Of a DNA stretch of 64,000 nt, positions 17,851 to 26,792 are shown piece after piece. How positions within the stretch are numbered: position 1 is the stretch's first letter; every line of letters starts with the position of its first letter. The notes beneath the pieces are model-generated. The model was not told the DNA's origin. It saw nothing but the letters and a program-made list of their open reading frames with translations, and searched no databases. This DNA is from DASUAS01 sp963819475. Lineage in GTDB: Bacteria; Actinomycetota; Acidimicrobiia; IMCC26256; DASPTH01. The position numbers and the translations under genes are program-made. The DNA lies in assembly GCA_963819475.1 (NCBI GenBank), contig CAWFWE010000001.1, forward strand, positions 372,001 through 436,000, given 5' to 3'.

Positions 17851-19041
17851 TCACGACCGAATTTTGCGGGCGAAGGCCCGGACGTCTTCCGTGAACAGCT
17901 CCGGCTGCTCGCAGGCGACGAAGTGGCCGCCCCGTGGCTGCGGGCTCCAGTGCACGAGGTTCGCGTCTCGCTCGATGAACTTCTTGGGGACGTAGTACAC
18001 CTCGCCCGGGAACACGCCCACGCCGGTGGGGACGGGGACCAGCGGCTCGCGCCCCTCCACCAGCTCGACGGGGTCTCGGGCCGTGAACCAGTAGAAGCGT
18101 TTGGCCGACGCCCACGTGTCCGTGACCCAGTAGAGCATGACGTTGGTGACGAGCTCTTCGCGAGTGAACACCGACTCGACGTCGCCGTTCGTCTCGCCGT
18201 AGCGGCGCCGCCCGTCGATGATCTCGACCGCCAACGCGACCGGGCTGTCGGTCCCGGCGTAGGCATCGGTCTGTGGCGCGTACAGGTTGCGGTCCGGGCG
18301 GACGATCGGCCGCCCCGGGCGTGCGCCCTGCCGCCACTCCCGTTCGAACCATGCCCGCTCGTCGGGATACAAGTCGTCGAGCTCGAAGCCTTCGAACCGG
18401 TTGCGCAGTGCCGGCGCGAAGTTGGGCAGTGTCACGTAGACGCCGCGCAGGTCGTCGGGGTGGAGGTGCCCCATCATGATCGAGATGACCGCGCCCCAGT
18501 CGCCGCCAGCGGCGACGAACCGGTCGAGTCCCAACACGTCCCGAACCAAGCGTGCCCACAGACCCGCGGTTGCCTTCGCACTGCTGCCGGGACGCATGGG
18601 GGTCGAGAACCCGTAGCCGGGAATCGACGGCACGATGACGTCGAAGGCGTCGGCCGGGTCACCGCCGTAGGCAGCCGGGTCGGACAGCGGGCCGATCACC
18701 TTGCGATAGTCCCAGAAGCTCCACGGCCACCCGTGGGTGAGCACGATCGGGAGCGGGTCGGGTCCCTTCCCGGGCACGTGGATGTAGTGGACGACCTGAC
18801 CGTCGAGCTCGACCCGGTAGTTGGGAAACGCGTTGATCTCGGTCTCGATCGCGCGCCAGTCGTAGTCGTCCAGCCACCACTGCACGAATTCCTCGAGGTA
18901 CGCGCGGTTGACGCCGAAGCGCCAGGTCTCGTTGTCGGGGTCGTCGGGCCAGCGGACTCGCCGCAACCGGTCGTCGAGGTCGTCCAGGACGGCCTGGTCG
19001 ACCGCGAGCTTGAACGGTTCGGGCGTCCCCGCGGTGCTCAC
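17851..19041 (-). CDS. Epoxide hydrolase with N-terminal EHN domain
   Basis: A 396-residue alpha/beta hydrolase. The EHN domain (FKLAVDQAVLDDLDDRLRRV, then WPDD) covers about residues 10-110. HGWPW at 103-107 forms the oxyanion HGxP motif, the nucleophile is D181 in GGDWG, and the catalytic His is H373 in RGGHF. It starts at GTG 19041, overlapping the amidohydrolase stop by 4 bases (GTGA). Family chemistry is hydrolysis of an epoxide to a diol via an alkyl-enzyme ester, as in microsomal-type and limonene-like epoxide hydrolases. Soluble; no signal peptide. Confidence 0.93.
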   Translation of the reverse strand: MSTAGTPEPFKLAVDQAVLDDLDDRLRRVRWPDDPDNETWRFGVNRAYLEEFVQWWLDDYDWRAIETEINAFPNYRVELDGQVVHYIHVPGKGPDPLPIVLTHGWPWSFWDYRKVIGPLSDPAAYGGDPADAFDVIVPSIPGYGFSTPMRPGSSAKATAGLWARLVRDVLGLDRFVAAGGDWGAVISIMMGHLHPDDLRGVYVTLPNFAPALRNRFEGFELDDLYPDERAWFEREWRQGARPGRPIVRPDRNLYAPQTDAYAGTDSPVALAVEIIDGRRRYGETNGDVESVFTREELVTNVMLYWVTDTWASAKRFYWFTARDPVELVEGREPLVPVPTGVGVFPGEVYYVPKKFIERDANLVHWSPQPRGGHFVACEQPELFTEDVRAFARKIRS

Positions 19042-20237
19042 GTGAGCAGCTCCAGTCCGTTGTCGCGCATGATCCGCCGCACGCTGGCGGCGTCGAGCTT
19101 GTCGAGGGTCGGGAGGTAGTCGATGGGCTCGGGCGTGCCCTCGAGGTGGGGCCAGTCCGACCCGAGGAGCACGCGATCGGCACCGATCAGGTCGACCACG
19201 TGGGGGATGTCGTCCTCGGGGAAGGGCGACACCCAGATGTGCTCCTTGAAGATGTCCGAGGGCAGGTCGGGCACCGTCACCCCGTACGCCTCGACGTGGC
19301 GGCCGAGCAGTCCGCCGGCGTGGTCGAGCGTGTAGAGGCAGTAGTCGACCCACGCCGACCCCAGCTCGACCGAGGCCACCCGCACGTTCGGGAACCGCCC
19401 GAACAGGTTGCCGAGCACGAGGGCCCAGGCGGTTTCGAGCATCGGCCGGAGGTGGTTCATCGCCAGCGCGAGGTTGCCCTCGTAGGCGGCATCACCGACG
19501 CCGTGGCGCTGCCACATCGCGGCGAACGACTTCGTGTACTCGTCCGGGAACGGACAGGCGTGGTACGCGGCGATGGTGCCCGTCTCGTTCAGGCGGGCCC
19601 AGAACCGATCCCACGCCGGGTCGGCCGGTGATCGCCCGCCGGCGGGCCCGGGCCGCATCACGATCACCTTGCTGTTGCGCTCCAGGGCGAAGTCGAGCTC
19701 GTCACACGCGAGCTGCGGCTCGAGCATGGGGATGAAGGGGACCGCGTAGATGCGGCCGTCGCGGTTGAAGCCCCAATCGTCGTCGAGCCAGCGGTTGAAC
19801 GCGCGGAAGAGCTTGTAGGTCATCCGCACGTTGTCGGCGTTGAGGCCGTCGATGCCGACGCCGAGGGTCGGGAAGAACACCGCTCGCTCGACGCCCTGCT
19901 CGTCCATCGTGCGCAGACGCGCGTCACGATCGTGGTAGTGGTCGGGCAAGGGCTCCAGCTCACCGAAGCGATCCATCGGGAGCAGGTTGCGGGCCTCACC
20001 GCTGTCCTTGAGCTCCTTCAGTCGCTGGTGGAAGGCGCCGGGCTTGCCGATCGGGTTGAAGGTCGGGTTGGGGATCGCCGCGGCCACCACGTTGCCGAAG
20101 GTGAGGTGTCGCTTCTTGCCGTCCGACACCCAGCGCACGAACCGCTTCACCTCGTCGTCGCCATGACGGGTGAACGCATCCTCGGGCTCGTAGTAGTGGT
20201 TGTCGAAGTCGACGAGCCGATAGTCGAGCGAGGCCAT
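19038..20237 (-). CDS. Amidohydrolase-2 family protein (DxxH type)
   Basis: A 399-residue TIM-barrel protein starting at ATG 20237. The usual HxH entry motif is replaced by DFDNHYYEPED near residue 10, keeping one His, followed by a family-specific insert with IPNPTFNPIGKPG. The late metal aspartate is in GSDWPH near residue 356. Relatives are the ACMSD/resorcylate decarboxylase group and many uncharacterised actinobacterial hydrolases. It is a close paralogue of the proteins at 61960 and, more distantly, 29873. First gene of the operon with epoxide hydrolase, isomerase-like and acyl-CoA dehydrogenase genes. Confidence 0.9.
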   Translation of the reverse strand: MASLDYRLVDFDNHYYEPEDAFTRHGDDEVKRFVRWVSDGKKRHLTFGNVVAAAIPNPTFNPIGKPGAFHQRLKELKDSGEARNLLPMDRFGELEPLPDHYHDRDARLRTMDEQGVERAVFFPTLGVGIDGLNADNVRMTYKLFRAFNRWLDDDWGFNRDGRIYAVPFIPMLEPQLACDELDFALERNSKVIVMRPGPAGGRSPADPAWDRFWARLNETGTIAAYHACPFPDEYTKSFAAMWQRHGVGDAAYEGNLALAMNHLRPMLETAWALVLGNLFGRFPNVRVASVELGSAWVDYCLYTLDHAGGLLGRHVEAYGVTVPDLPSDIFKEHIWVSPFPEDDIPHVVDLIGADRVLLGSDWPHLEGTPEPIDYLPTLDKLDAASVRRIMRDNGLELLT

Positions 20238-20277
20238 GTTCGTCCCCTTCCGCAGCCCGCGCCGGGCCTAAAGCACT

Positions 20278-20293
20278 AAAACTTTATAGTTTT
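20278..20293. promoter_or_regulatory. AT-rich palindrome upstream of amidohydrolase operon
   Basis: Perfect arms AAAACT and AGTTTT around TTAT, about 40 bp upstream of the amidohydrolase start at 20237 and 30 bp past the stop of the ligase at 20324. It stands out as AT-rich in GC-rich DNA. On the minus strand it contains TATAAA, so it may combine a -10 box with an operator. Confidence 0.4.
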
Positions 20294-20323
20294 TGCGCGA
20301 AGGGCGCAACCGCTCACCGCGGC

Positions 20324-21841
20324 TCAGCCGAGGTCGACCTTGCGGATCTTGCCCATGGGTGTGCGGGGGAAGTCGTCGACGAACACGAACTCCTCGGGCA
20401 CCTTGTAGCGGGCCAGGCGCTCCGCGCAGTGCGCCCGAAGGGTCACGGCGTCGAGAGTCTCGCCCGGGGCGACTTGCACGTGGGCCACGACCCGCTCCCC
20501 GAGTCGCTCGTCGGGTCGGCCCACGACCGCGCAGGCCGCGACGCGGGAGTCCTCGTGCAGGATCCGCTCCACCTCGGCGGGGTAGACGTTGGCGCCGCCG
20601 CGGATGATGAGATCGCCTCGACGGCCCTTGATGAACAGGTTCCCTGCCGCGTCGAGCAGGCCGAGATCGCCCGAGTAGAGCACGCCGTCGCGCAGCGCGG
20701 ATCGGCTGGCCTCGGGCTGCTTCCAATACCCGAGCATCGGCGTGTACACCCCTGCCCAGGGGCCCTCGGTCGCGGGCTCCACGCAGACCTCGCCGATCTC
20801 GTCGGCGCCGAGCTCGCGTCCCTCCTCGTCGCGCACCGTGATGCGCACGTGCGGCAGCGCGACGCCCGCGCAGCCCGGGAGATGGGGTCCCTCGGGGCGC
20901 TCCAACGTCACTGCGGTCGGGGCCTCGGTCATCCCGTAGCCGAGCGCGACCTCGGAGCCGAAGCGCTCGCGGTACAACTCGCGGAACTCCTCGGGACAAT
21001 CGGCGCCCCCGACCTCCGGCCGGGTGAGGGTCTCGAGATCCTCGTCGCGCACATCGGGATGCGTCAGGAGACCGTGGACGATCGTCGGCACCGCGCCGAA
21101 CGAGGTGATGTGCTCGGTGCGCACCCACTCCGCGACGCCGACCGGGTCGACGCGATCCATGGTCACGCAGCAGGCTCCCATCTGGAACGCTTTGAGCGGT
21201 GTGAGCGCCATCAGGTTCAAGATGGTGAGCGGCAGCAGCACCCCGAACCGCGCGTCCGGGCCGTGGTCACCCATCGCGGCGTGGACGGCACCGACCAGCA
21301 CGAGGTTGTGCTGGCTGTGCACGACGCCCTTGGGGAACCCGGTCGTGCCACCGGTGTACGCGATCGCCGCCGGGGCGTGCGGATCGACCTCGATGGCGGG
21401 GGCGTCGTCGGGTGCCACCTGCCCGAGGAACGTGGCCCACTCACTGGCAGGGTCCTCGGGGTCGACCGTGACGAGCCGGCCGCCGCCGAGGTCGCGCAGC
21501 TGATCGGTCATCGCGGGATCGGCGAGCGTCACGCTCGGTTCGGCGTCGCCGATCAGGTACGCCTTCTCCGGCGGCGCCAACGCACGGTTGATGCCGAGCC
21601 AGATGGCGCCGAGGCGCATCGCACCGAGGCACGCCACGACGATGTCGGGGTGGTTCGGGAGCGTCGCGGCGACCCGGTCACCGGGGCCCACCCCCAGCCG
21701 AGCCAACGCCGCGGCCGCTCGTGCGGCGGCCTCGTCGAGGTCGCGGTACGAGTAGCGCGCGAAGCGGCCGACGAGTGCCTCGGCGTCGGGACGCTCCCGG
21801 AGCGCCCGCTCGAGGACGTGAGCAATCGAGAACGACTGCAC
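20324..21841 (-). CDS. AMP-forming acyl-CoA ligase / synthetase
   Basis: A 505-residue class I adenylate-forming enzyme. I chose GTG 21841, which has GGGGG 7 bp upstream; a TTG at 21847 adds two residues. Motifs (numbered from the longer form): A3 P-loop YTGGTTGFPKG at 164-174, GYGMTEAP near 300, YSGDLG, RRGDLIIRGGANVYP, and the catalytic Lys near 500 in PRTPMGKIRK. It activates a carboxylic acid with ATP and joins it to CoA. It is divergent from a GntR/FCD regulator; the region between holds an imperfect palindrome, making it a probable target. Confidence 0.92.
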   Translation of the reverse strand: MQSFSIAHVLERALRERPDAEALVGRFARYSYRDLDEAAARAAAALARLGVGPGDRVAATLPNHPDIVVACLGAMRLGAIWLGINRALAPPEKAYLIGDAEPSVTLADPAMTDQLRDLGGGRLVTVDPEDPASEWATFLGQVAPDDAPAIEVDPHAPAAIAYTGGTTGFPKGVVHSQHNLVLVGAVHAAMGDHGPDARFGVLLPLTILNLMALTPLKAFQMGACCVTMDRVDPVGVAEWVRTEHITSFGAVPTIVHGLLTHPDVRDEDLETLTRPEVGGADCPEEFRELYRERFGSEVALGYGMTEAPTAVTLERPEGPHLPGCAGVALPHVRITVRDEEGRELGADEIGEVCVEPATEGPWAGVYTPMLGYWKQPEASRSALRDGVLYSGDLGLLDAAGNLFIKGRRGDLIIRGGANVYPAEVERILHEDSRVAACAVVGRPDERLGERVVAHVQVAPGETLDAVTLRAHCAERLARYKVPEEFVFVDDFPRTPMGKIRKVDLG

Positions 21842-21869
21842 CTCCAAACCCCCATTCGAGATCTGCGCG

Positions 21870-21894
21870 CTTACTATCGTTAAATGATGATAAG
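21870..21894. promoter_or_regulatory. Imperfect palindrome between ligase and GntR regulator
   Basis: Half sites CTTACTATC and GATGATAAG (7 of 9 positions complementary) separated by 7 bp, in an AT-rich pocket of the 65 bp divergent promoter. Location and form fit a GntR/FCD-type operator controlling both directions. Confidence 0.45.
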
Positions 21895-21906
21895 TATTTC
21901 GGTGCC

Positions 21907-22740
21907 ATGACCTCGCCCCGAGCGGCGCCGCTCTCCGACGGCCGGGTCCAACTCCAGCGCGCCGCCGACGTCGTCGCCGACCGCATCCGGGAGCTCATCG
22001 TCACCGGCGAGCTCGCCGACGGCGAGCGCCTGCCCCCGCTCGACCTCCTCCTCGAGGAGTTCGGCATCAGCGGCCCGTCGATGCGCGAGGCGCTGCGGAT
22101 GCTCGAGTCGGAGGGGCTGATCACCGTCCAGCGCGGCAGCGTCGGCGGGGCGATCGTCCACCGTCCCTCCTACAAGGCGGCGGCGTACACCATGGCGCTC
22201 GTGCTCCGCACCCGCGACACGGAGGTCGCCGACGTCGCCGAGTCGCTGGCGGTCCTGGAGCGGAACTGCGCCGTCCTCTGCGCACGACGCCCCGATCGGA
22301 AGCGCACCGTCGTCCGCGCCCTCCGGAAGCTGAACAAGACGGCACAGAGCCTCATCGACGCCGACGAGCTGACGTTCACCGACGCGATGACCGCGTTCCA
22401 CGAAGAGCTGATGCGCGGCTGCGGCCTGGCCACGCTGGCGCTGGCCGCTCGCGCCATCGGTGCGATCTGGCAGGTCAGCGTGCGGCAGTGGGCGGCTGAG
22501 AACGGAGAGCGCGGCACGTTCGTCGACCATGACGAGCGAGTCGCGTGGGTCGAGAAGCAGGCCCGCCTCGTGGAGGTGATCGAAGCGGGCGACGAAGCTG
22601 GCGTCGAGCGGATGATGACCGAGCACTTCAACACCGTCCAGATCCTCGGCAGCGAAGTCGACCCCAAACAGAAGGTCGACGCCCGCGCCGTCCGCGCCAA
22701 CCGCTCGTCGGTCCTGCTCAATCGCCAGCAGCCGAGCTGA
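21907..22740 (+). CDS. GntR family regulator with FCD effector domain
   Basis: A 277-residue regulator from ATG 21907. The N-terminal winged helix is IRELIVTGELADGERLPP, then EEFGISGPSMREALRMLESEGLI, the classic GntR pattern. It is followed by the all-helical FCD domain (about residues 100-250) with the metal-binding Asp/His positions suggested by FHEELMRGCG and VEKQARLVEVIEAG. FCD regulators normally respond to carboxylates or fatty acyl compounds. Divergent from the CoA ligase at 20324; the 3' end overlaps the convergent ligase gene by 23 bp. Confidence 0.92.
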   Translation: MTSPRAAPLSDGRVQLQRAADVVADRIRELIVTGELADGERLPPLDLLLEEFGISGPSMREALRMLESEGLITVQRGSVGGAIVHRPSYKAAAYTMALVLRTRDTEVADVAESLAVLERNCAVLCARRPDRKRTVVRALRKLNKTAQSLIDADELTFTDAMTAFHEELMRGCGLATLALAARAIGAIWQVSVRQWAAENGERGTFVDHDERVAWVEKQARLVEVIEAGDEAGVERMMTEHFNTVQILGSEVDPKQKVDARAVRANRSSVLLNRQQPS

Positions 22741-24400
22741 TCGACGCCTCGGCCGACAGCGCGTCGGTGGCGATCGCGCGCACCGCGTTGACGTCGAACT
22801 TGTCGCTCCCGGTCTTCGGCAGCTCGTCGTCGGGGAAGAACAACACTCGCCGCGGAACCTTGTAGGCCGACAACGACCCGCGCAGGAACCCGCGCACATC
22901 GTCCTCGGTGAGCGTGCCGTCGGCCCTCGGCACGACGCACGCGACCACGAGCTCACCGGCCGAGGGATCCGGCACGCCCACGACGGCGACACCCTTGACG
23001 TCGGGGTGCGTCGCGAGCAGCTCCTCGACCTCCAACGGCGACACGTTCGCACCGCTGGTCTTGATCACGGTGGTCAGCCGACCGGTCCAGTGGAGCAGCC
23101 CGCGCTCGTCGACCCAGCCGGCGTCGCCGGTGTGGAAGTAGCCCTCCGAGTCGAACGTCTCCTCCGGCGGGACCTTGACGTACCCGCGGATGAGGGTGAG
23201 CCCCTTGAGCGTGATCTCGCCCTCCTTGCCCGGCCCGAGCGCTTCGCCCGACAGGGCGTCGATGATGCGGATGCTCGAGCCGGCGATGAGCGCGCCGTGA
23301 GTGTCGAGGTCCTCCGCTGGCGCATCGCTCGGGAGCGCAGTCGCGCTCGTGAACGTCTCGCTGCTCCCGTAGGCCGCTTGACTGGCGGTTCGTTTGGCGG
23401 GTGGTGGCTCGCGCGTGATGCGGTACCGGTCGCGCCGGATCGTCGAGATGTCGCGCCCACCCCGTGCGTAGGACTCCTGCACGTCGACGTCGTGGTGGGG
23501 CAGCATCTGCACGATCGTCGCCCGCTCCTCCTCGATGAGCCGCAGCGCGTCGTCGCCGTCGAACAGCGGATGCAGCACCAGGCAGGCACCGCGCGAGAGG
23601 GTCGCTCCGACCACCGCCGCGAAGCCGGCCGTCCAGAAGAGCGGGAGTTCGCTGTACACACGATCGTCGGGCGTGAATCCCTCTCGATACCCGTGGCGCC
23701 AGCTCTGCAGCATGGGCGCACGGTGCATGTGGAGGACACCCTTGGGCAGGGAGGTCGTCCCGGAGCTGTAGATGATGATGCCGTCGTCGCTCGGACTGGT
23801 CTCTCGCACGATGGCGTCGACGATGTCGTCGGGCACCACGTCGCCCTCGGCGAGGAACTCGTCCCACGGCTGCACCACGCCCCCGTCGGTGGCGTCGAGC
23901 GCGACGATGCGCCGGAGGAACGGGTACTCGGGCGTGCGGAGCAGTCCCGGTCGGGCGTCCGACGGCAGGTGGCACGATCGCACGATCTCGTCCGCGTACC
24001 GATGATGAAAGAACGCGGATTGCGTGATCACGATGCCGACGTCCGAGTGACGCAGCAGATGGCCAAGCTCGCGTGGCTCGGCAAAGGTGTTGAACGGCAC
24101 CGCGACACCGCCGGCCATCGCGGCGCCGAACACCGCCGAGATCCATTCGGGTCGCCCGCTCGTGAGCACACCGACCCGGGTACCCCGGCTGGCGCCGGCG
24201 GCGACGAGAGCCTTCGCGGTACGGCGAGCCTCGTCGCGGAGCTCGGCGTACGTGCGCGACGCCCGGTCGCGGCCGGCGACGTTCAGCACCACCGCCTCCC
24301 GATCGCCGTACCGCTGCGCGATCTCCTCAAGGAACGTCCCGAACGTGAGCGCACCGGTGCCGCGCTCCGATTCGATCGGAGGACCAGTGAACGTCGTCAT
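22718..24400 (-). CDS. AMP-dependent acyl-CoA synthetase/ligase
   Basis: A 560-residue adenylate-forming enzyme from ATG 24400. The P-loop YSSGTTSLPKG is at residues 211-221, with YGSSETFT as the A5 region, YFHTGDAGW as A7, and TVIKTSGANVSPLEVE as the hinge. The C-terminal Lys motif reads LPKTGSDKFD, a variation on the usual PxTxSGKxx. It would activate a fatty or aromatic acid as the CoA ester. It overlaps the cupin gene by 4 bases (ATGA) and the convergent GntR gene by 23 bp. Part of an amidohydrolase-cupin-ligase operon. Confidence 0.9.
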   Translation of the reverse strand: MTTFTGPPIESERGTGALTFGTFLEEIAQRYGDREAVVLNVAGRDRASRTYAELRDEARRTAKALVAAGASRGTRVGVLTSGRPEWISAVFGAAMAGGVAVPFNTFAEPRELGHLLRHSDVGIVITQSAFFHHRYADEIVRSCHLPSDARPGLLRTPEYPFLRRIVALDATDGGVVQPWDEFLAEGDVVPDDIVDAIVRETSPSDDGIIIYSSGTTSLPKGVLHMHRAPMLQSWRHGYREGFTPDDRVYSELPLFWTAGFAAVVGATLSRGACLVLHPLFDGDDALRLIEEERATIVQMLPHHDVDVQESYARGGRDISTIRRDRYRITREPPPAKRTASQAAYGSSETFTSATALPSDAPAEDLDTHGALIAGSSIRIIDALSGEALGPGKEGEITLKGLTLIRGYVKVPPEETFDSEGYFHTGDAGWVDERGLLHWTGRLTTVIKTSGANVSPLEVEELLATHPDVKGVAVVGVPDPSAGELVVACVVPRADGTLTEDDVRGFLRGSLSAYKVPRRVLFFPDDELPKTGSDKFDVNAVRAIATDALSAEASISSAAGD

Positions 24401-24795
24401 GATCCGGGAACTTCCCACGCGCCGGCGATGCCGATCGCGAGCGTCGCGAGCAGCTCGTCCCCCACGTCGTCGAACCGATGGCCCGCGCCCTCGACATCTT
24501 CGGCGAGGAGACAGTCGCCGCATTCGAAGCGCTTCCGCTCCCCGAGCGACGTCGTGATCTCGAACGCGCCCCGGAGGACCACGATCATCTGTCGTCGGGG
24601 CGCCACGTGGTAGTCCACCGTCGCGAGCGGATCGACCATCTCGTTGATGTTGAGCGTCGTCGTCGGAATGTCACGCAACGACAGGCGTCGACCGCCGACT
24701 CCGTCGCCGGGGTCCCGCAACGGAGGCAACACGACGTCGGCAAAGTACGTCTGCCCGCCCTCGCCCGTCAGGACGCGCGTGAGGTTGAGCATCAT
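24397..24795 (-). CDS. Small cupin domain protein
   Basis: A 132-residue single-domain cupin from ATG 24795 (a second ATG follows directly). Beta-strand pattern with VDYHVAPRRQMIVVLRGAFEI and CGDCLLAEDVEGAGHRF; the metal-site His residues are only partly kept, so activity is uncertain. It is coupled on both sides by ATGA overlaps (24792-24795 and 24397-24400), between an amidohydrolase and a CoA ligase. A sensor, isomerase or dioxygenase-like role are all possible; none is shown. Confidence 0.8.
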   Translation of the reverse strand: MMLNLTRVLTGEGGQTYFADVVLPPLRDPGDGVGGRRLSLRDIPTTTLNINEMVDPLATVDYHVAPRRQMIVVLRGAFEITTSLGERKRFECGDCLLAEDVEGAGHRFDDVGDELLATLAIGIAGAWEVPGS

Positions 24796-25964
24796 GCGGT
24801 CCCGACGCGCCCGTTCGGTGCGAGATCGAGGCGGAACAGCTTCTCGGCGTTGGTGCGGAGCACCTTCATGCGATCGTCGGGTGTGAGGTGCTGCAGGTGC
24901 TCCTCCAACACCTTGCGCGTGTTCGGCCACATCGTGTCGGGATGCGGGTAGTCGGCCTCGGCCAGGACGCGGTCGACACCGATGTCCTCGATGTGCTGTG
25001 CGCCGAACGACTCGTACACGAGGCAGACCGACACGTTCGAGCGGAAGTACTCGGAGGGACGACGCGGGACGACGCTGCGGTCGGTCGCCCACCCGAAGTG
25101 GTTCTCCCAGTGTCGGTCGCAGTGCTCGAGCATGAACGGGAGCCAACCGAGGTAGCACTCCGAGAAGACCGCCTGGAGCCTCGGGAACCGCTCGAAGGCG
25201 CCACTGAAGATCCAGTCGATGAACGCGAGCTGCGAGTTGAGCGGACCGGAGACCGACTGGACGATGAGCGGCGCGTCCGGGGAGGACGTGATCATCCACG
25301 ACGACGAACCGAAGTGGAGGCACAACGGAAGCTCGGCTTCCTGCGCGGCCGCGAACACCGGGTCCCAGTAACGATCGGGGTCGTGCAGTGAGGGGAACCC
25401 CTGGCGGTGCGGGTTCTCGGTGAACGCGACGGCCACCGCGCCCTCGGCCGCCGTGCGTTCCAGCTCCTGCACCGCGAGCTGCGGGTCCCAGTACGGCAAG
25501 AGGACCATGGCGAAGAGCCGGCCCGGAGCCGATCCCGCCCATTCGTCGATCTGGAAGTCGTTGTACGCCCGGATGCACGCAAAGGCCAGCTCGCGATCCT
25601 CGAGCAGGTTGAACTTGGTGCCACCGAAGCCGGGAACGCTCGGGAAGCACAGCGAGGCGATCACGCCGTCGATGTCCATGTCCTTCACGCGTTCGACCGG
25701 GTCGTAGCAGCCCGGGCGAATGTCGTCCCAGTGGAGCAGGTTGCTCGTCCGCGCTTCGAGCGGCCGACCCGCGGACGCGCCGAGACCGCTCATCGGGAAT
25801 CGTTGGTCCTCGAGCTGCCACACCACACCCTCTTCGGTGTCGACCGCCCGCGGGCCTCGCTCGCGGAGCCCGGCCGGTAGCCGCGACTCCCAGAGCGACG
25901 CCGGCTCGATCAGGTGGTCGTCGACCGAGACGATGTAGGGTTCATCACTTAAAGCATTTGGCAT
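24792..25964 (-). CDS. Amidohydrolase-2 family protein (VDDHxxEP type)
   Basis: A 390-residue protein from ATG 25964. The opening VSVDDHLIEPASLW is typical of a large actinobacterial amidohydrolase-2 branch in which HxH is replaced by DxH...E. Later landmarks are LCLHFGSSSW (barrel His), FSECYLGWLPF and EADYPHPDTMWP, which supplies the metal-site Asp. The branch is related to ACMSD and resorcylate-type decarboxylases. First gene of the operon continuing with the cupin and CoA ligase; divergent from an SDR at 26023. Confidence 0.9.
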   Translation of the reverse strand: MPNALSDEPYIVSVDDHLIEPASLWESRLPAGLRERGPRAVDTEEGVVWQLEDQRFPMSGLGASAGRPLEARTSNLLHWDDIRPGCYDPVERVKDMDIDGVIASLCFPSVPGFGGTKFNLLEDRELAFACIRAYNDFQIDEWAGSAPGRLFAMVLLPYWDPQLAVQELERTAAEGAVAVAFTENPHRQGFPSLHDPDRYWDPVFAAAQEAELPLCLHFGSSSWMITSSPDAPLIVQSVSGPLNSQLAFIDWIFSGAFERFPRLQAVFSECYLGWLPFMLEHCDRHWENHFGWATDRSVVPRRPSEYFRSNVSVCLVYESFGAQHIEDIGVDRVLAEADYPHPDTMWPNTRKVLEEHLQHLTPDDRMKVLRTNAEKLFRLDLAPNGRVGTA

Positions 25965-26022
25965 ATTTGAACTCTCACCCAGCCAGTACCGGTTGTCAAG
26001 GCACAGCGCACCGGGGGATGTC

Positions 26023-26772
26023 GTGGGCCCGCAGCGATTCTCGAACATGGTCGCCTTCATCACCGGCGGCGCGACCGGCATGGGACGGAGCTTCGCCGCG
26101 GCCCTGTGCGACGAGGGCGCGCAGGTCGTGATCGCCGACGTCGACACGGAGACGGCGACGCGCACCGCCGACGAGATCGGCGAGTCCGCGGTTGCGGTTG
26201 CCTGCGACGTCGCCGACCGCTCGTCGGTCGACCGCGCCGTCGACGAGGCGCGGGAACGGTGCGGTGGCATCGACATCCTGGTCAACAACGCGGCTCGGCA
26301 CATGAAGAAGTACAGCCAGCCGTTCTCCACCCTCACGGCGGACGAGATCGCGGGCCTCTTCGACGTGAACGTGCTGGGCGTCGTCAATTGCTCCGTGGCC
26401 TGTAGCGCATCGATGCGCGAGCGGGGCGGCGGCGCGATCGTCAACATGGCGTCTTCCGCCGCCTTCACCGTGGGCACCCCGTACGGGGTCACGAAGCTCG
26501 CCGTCCGCGGTCTCACCATCACCTTCGCCAAAGAGCTCGGCGTGGACAACATCCGGGTGAACGCCATCGCCCCCGGAATGGTGTCGACGGAGAACGCGCT
26601 CACCGAGTACACCACGGAAGAGCTCGCCGCGATCCGTACGGCGCAGGTGCTGAATGACACGATCACGATGGACGACATCACGCGGGTCGCGCTCTTCCTC
26701 TGCTCCGAAGAGTCAGCCCTCGTCACCGGTGAGACCATTCGCGTCACCGGCGGCGGGTGGCTCTCCATCTGA
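26023..26772 (+). CDS. Short-chain dehydrogenase/reductase
   Basis: A 249-residue SDR. I chose GTG 26023, preceded by GGGGG about 6 bp upstream; TTG 25993 and ATG 26047 are alternatives, the last leaving too little sequence before the cofactor motif. It shows ITGGATGMG, VNNAARHM, the serine region VNMASSAA and the catalytic Tyr-Lys in PYGVTKLA (Y and K four apart). The end ETIRVTGGGWLSI is standard. It is followed 20 bp later by another SDR on the same strand, so the pair is likely cotranscribed. Confidence 0.92.
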   Translation: MGPQRFSNMVAFITGGATGMGRSFAAALCDEGAQVVIADVDTETATRTADEIGESAVAVACDVADRSSVDRAVDEARERCGGIDILVNNAARHMKKYSQPFSTLTADEIAGLFDVNVLGVVNCSVACSASMRERGGGAIVNMASSAAFTVGTPYGVTKLAVRGLTITFAKELGVDNIRVNAIAPGMVSTENALTEYTTEELAAIRTAQVLNDTITMDDITRVALFLCSEESALVTGETIRVTGGGWLSI

Positions 26773-26792
26773 CCCACCACGAGGGCGGATCC

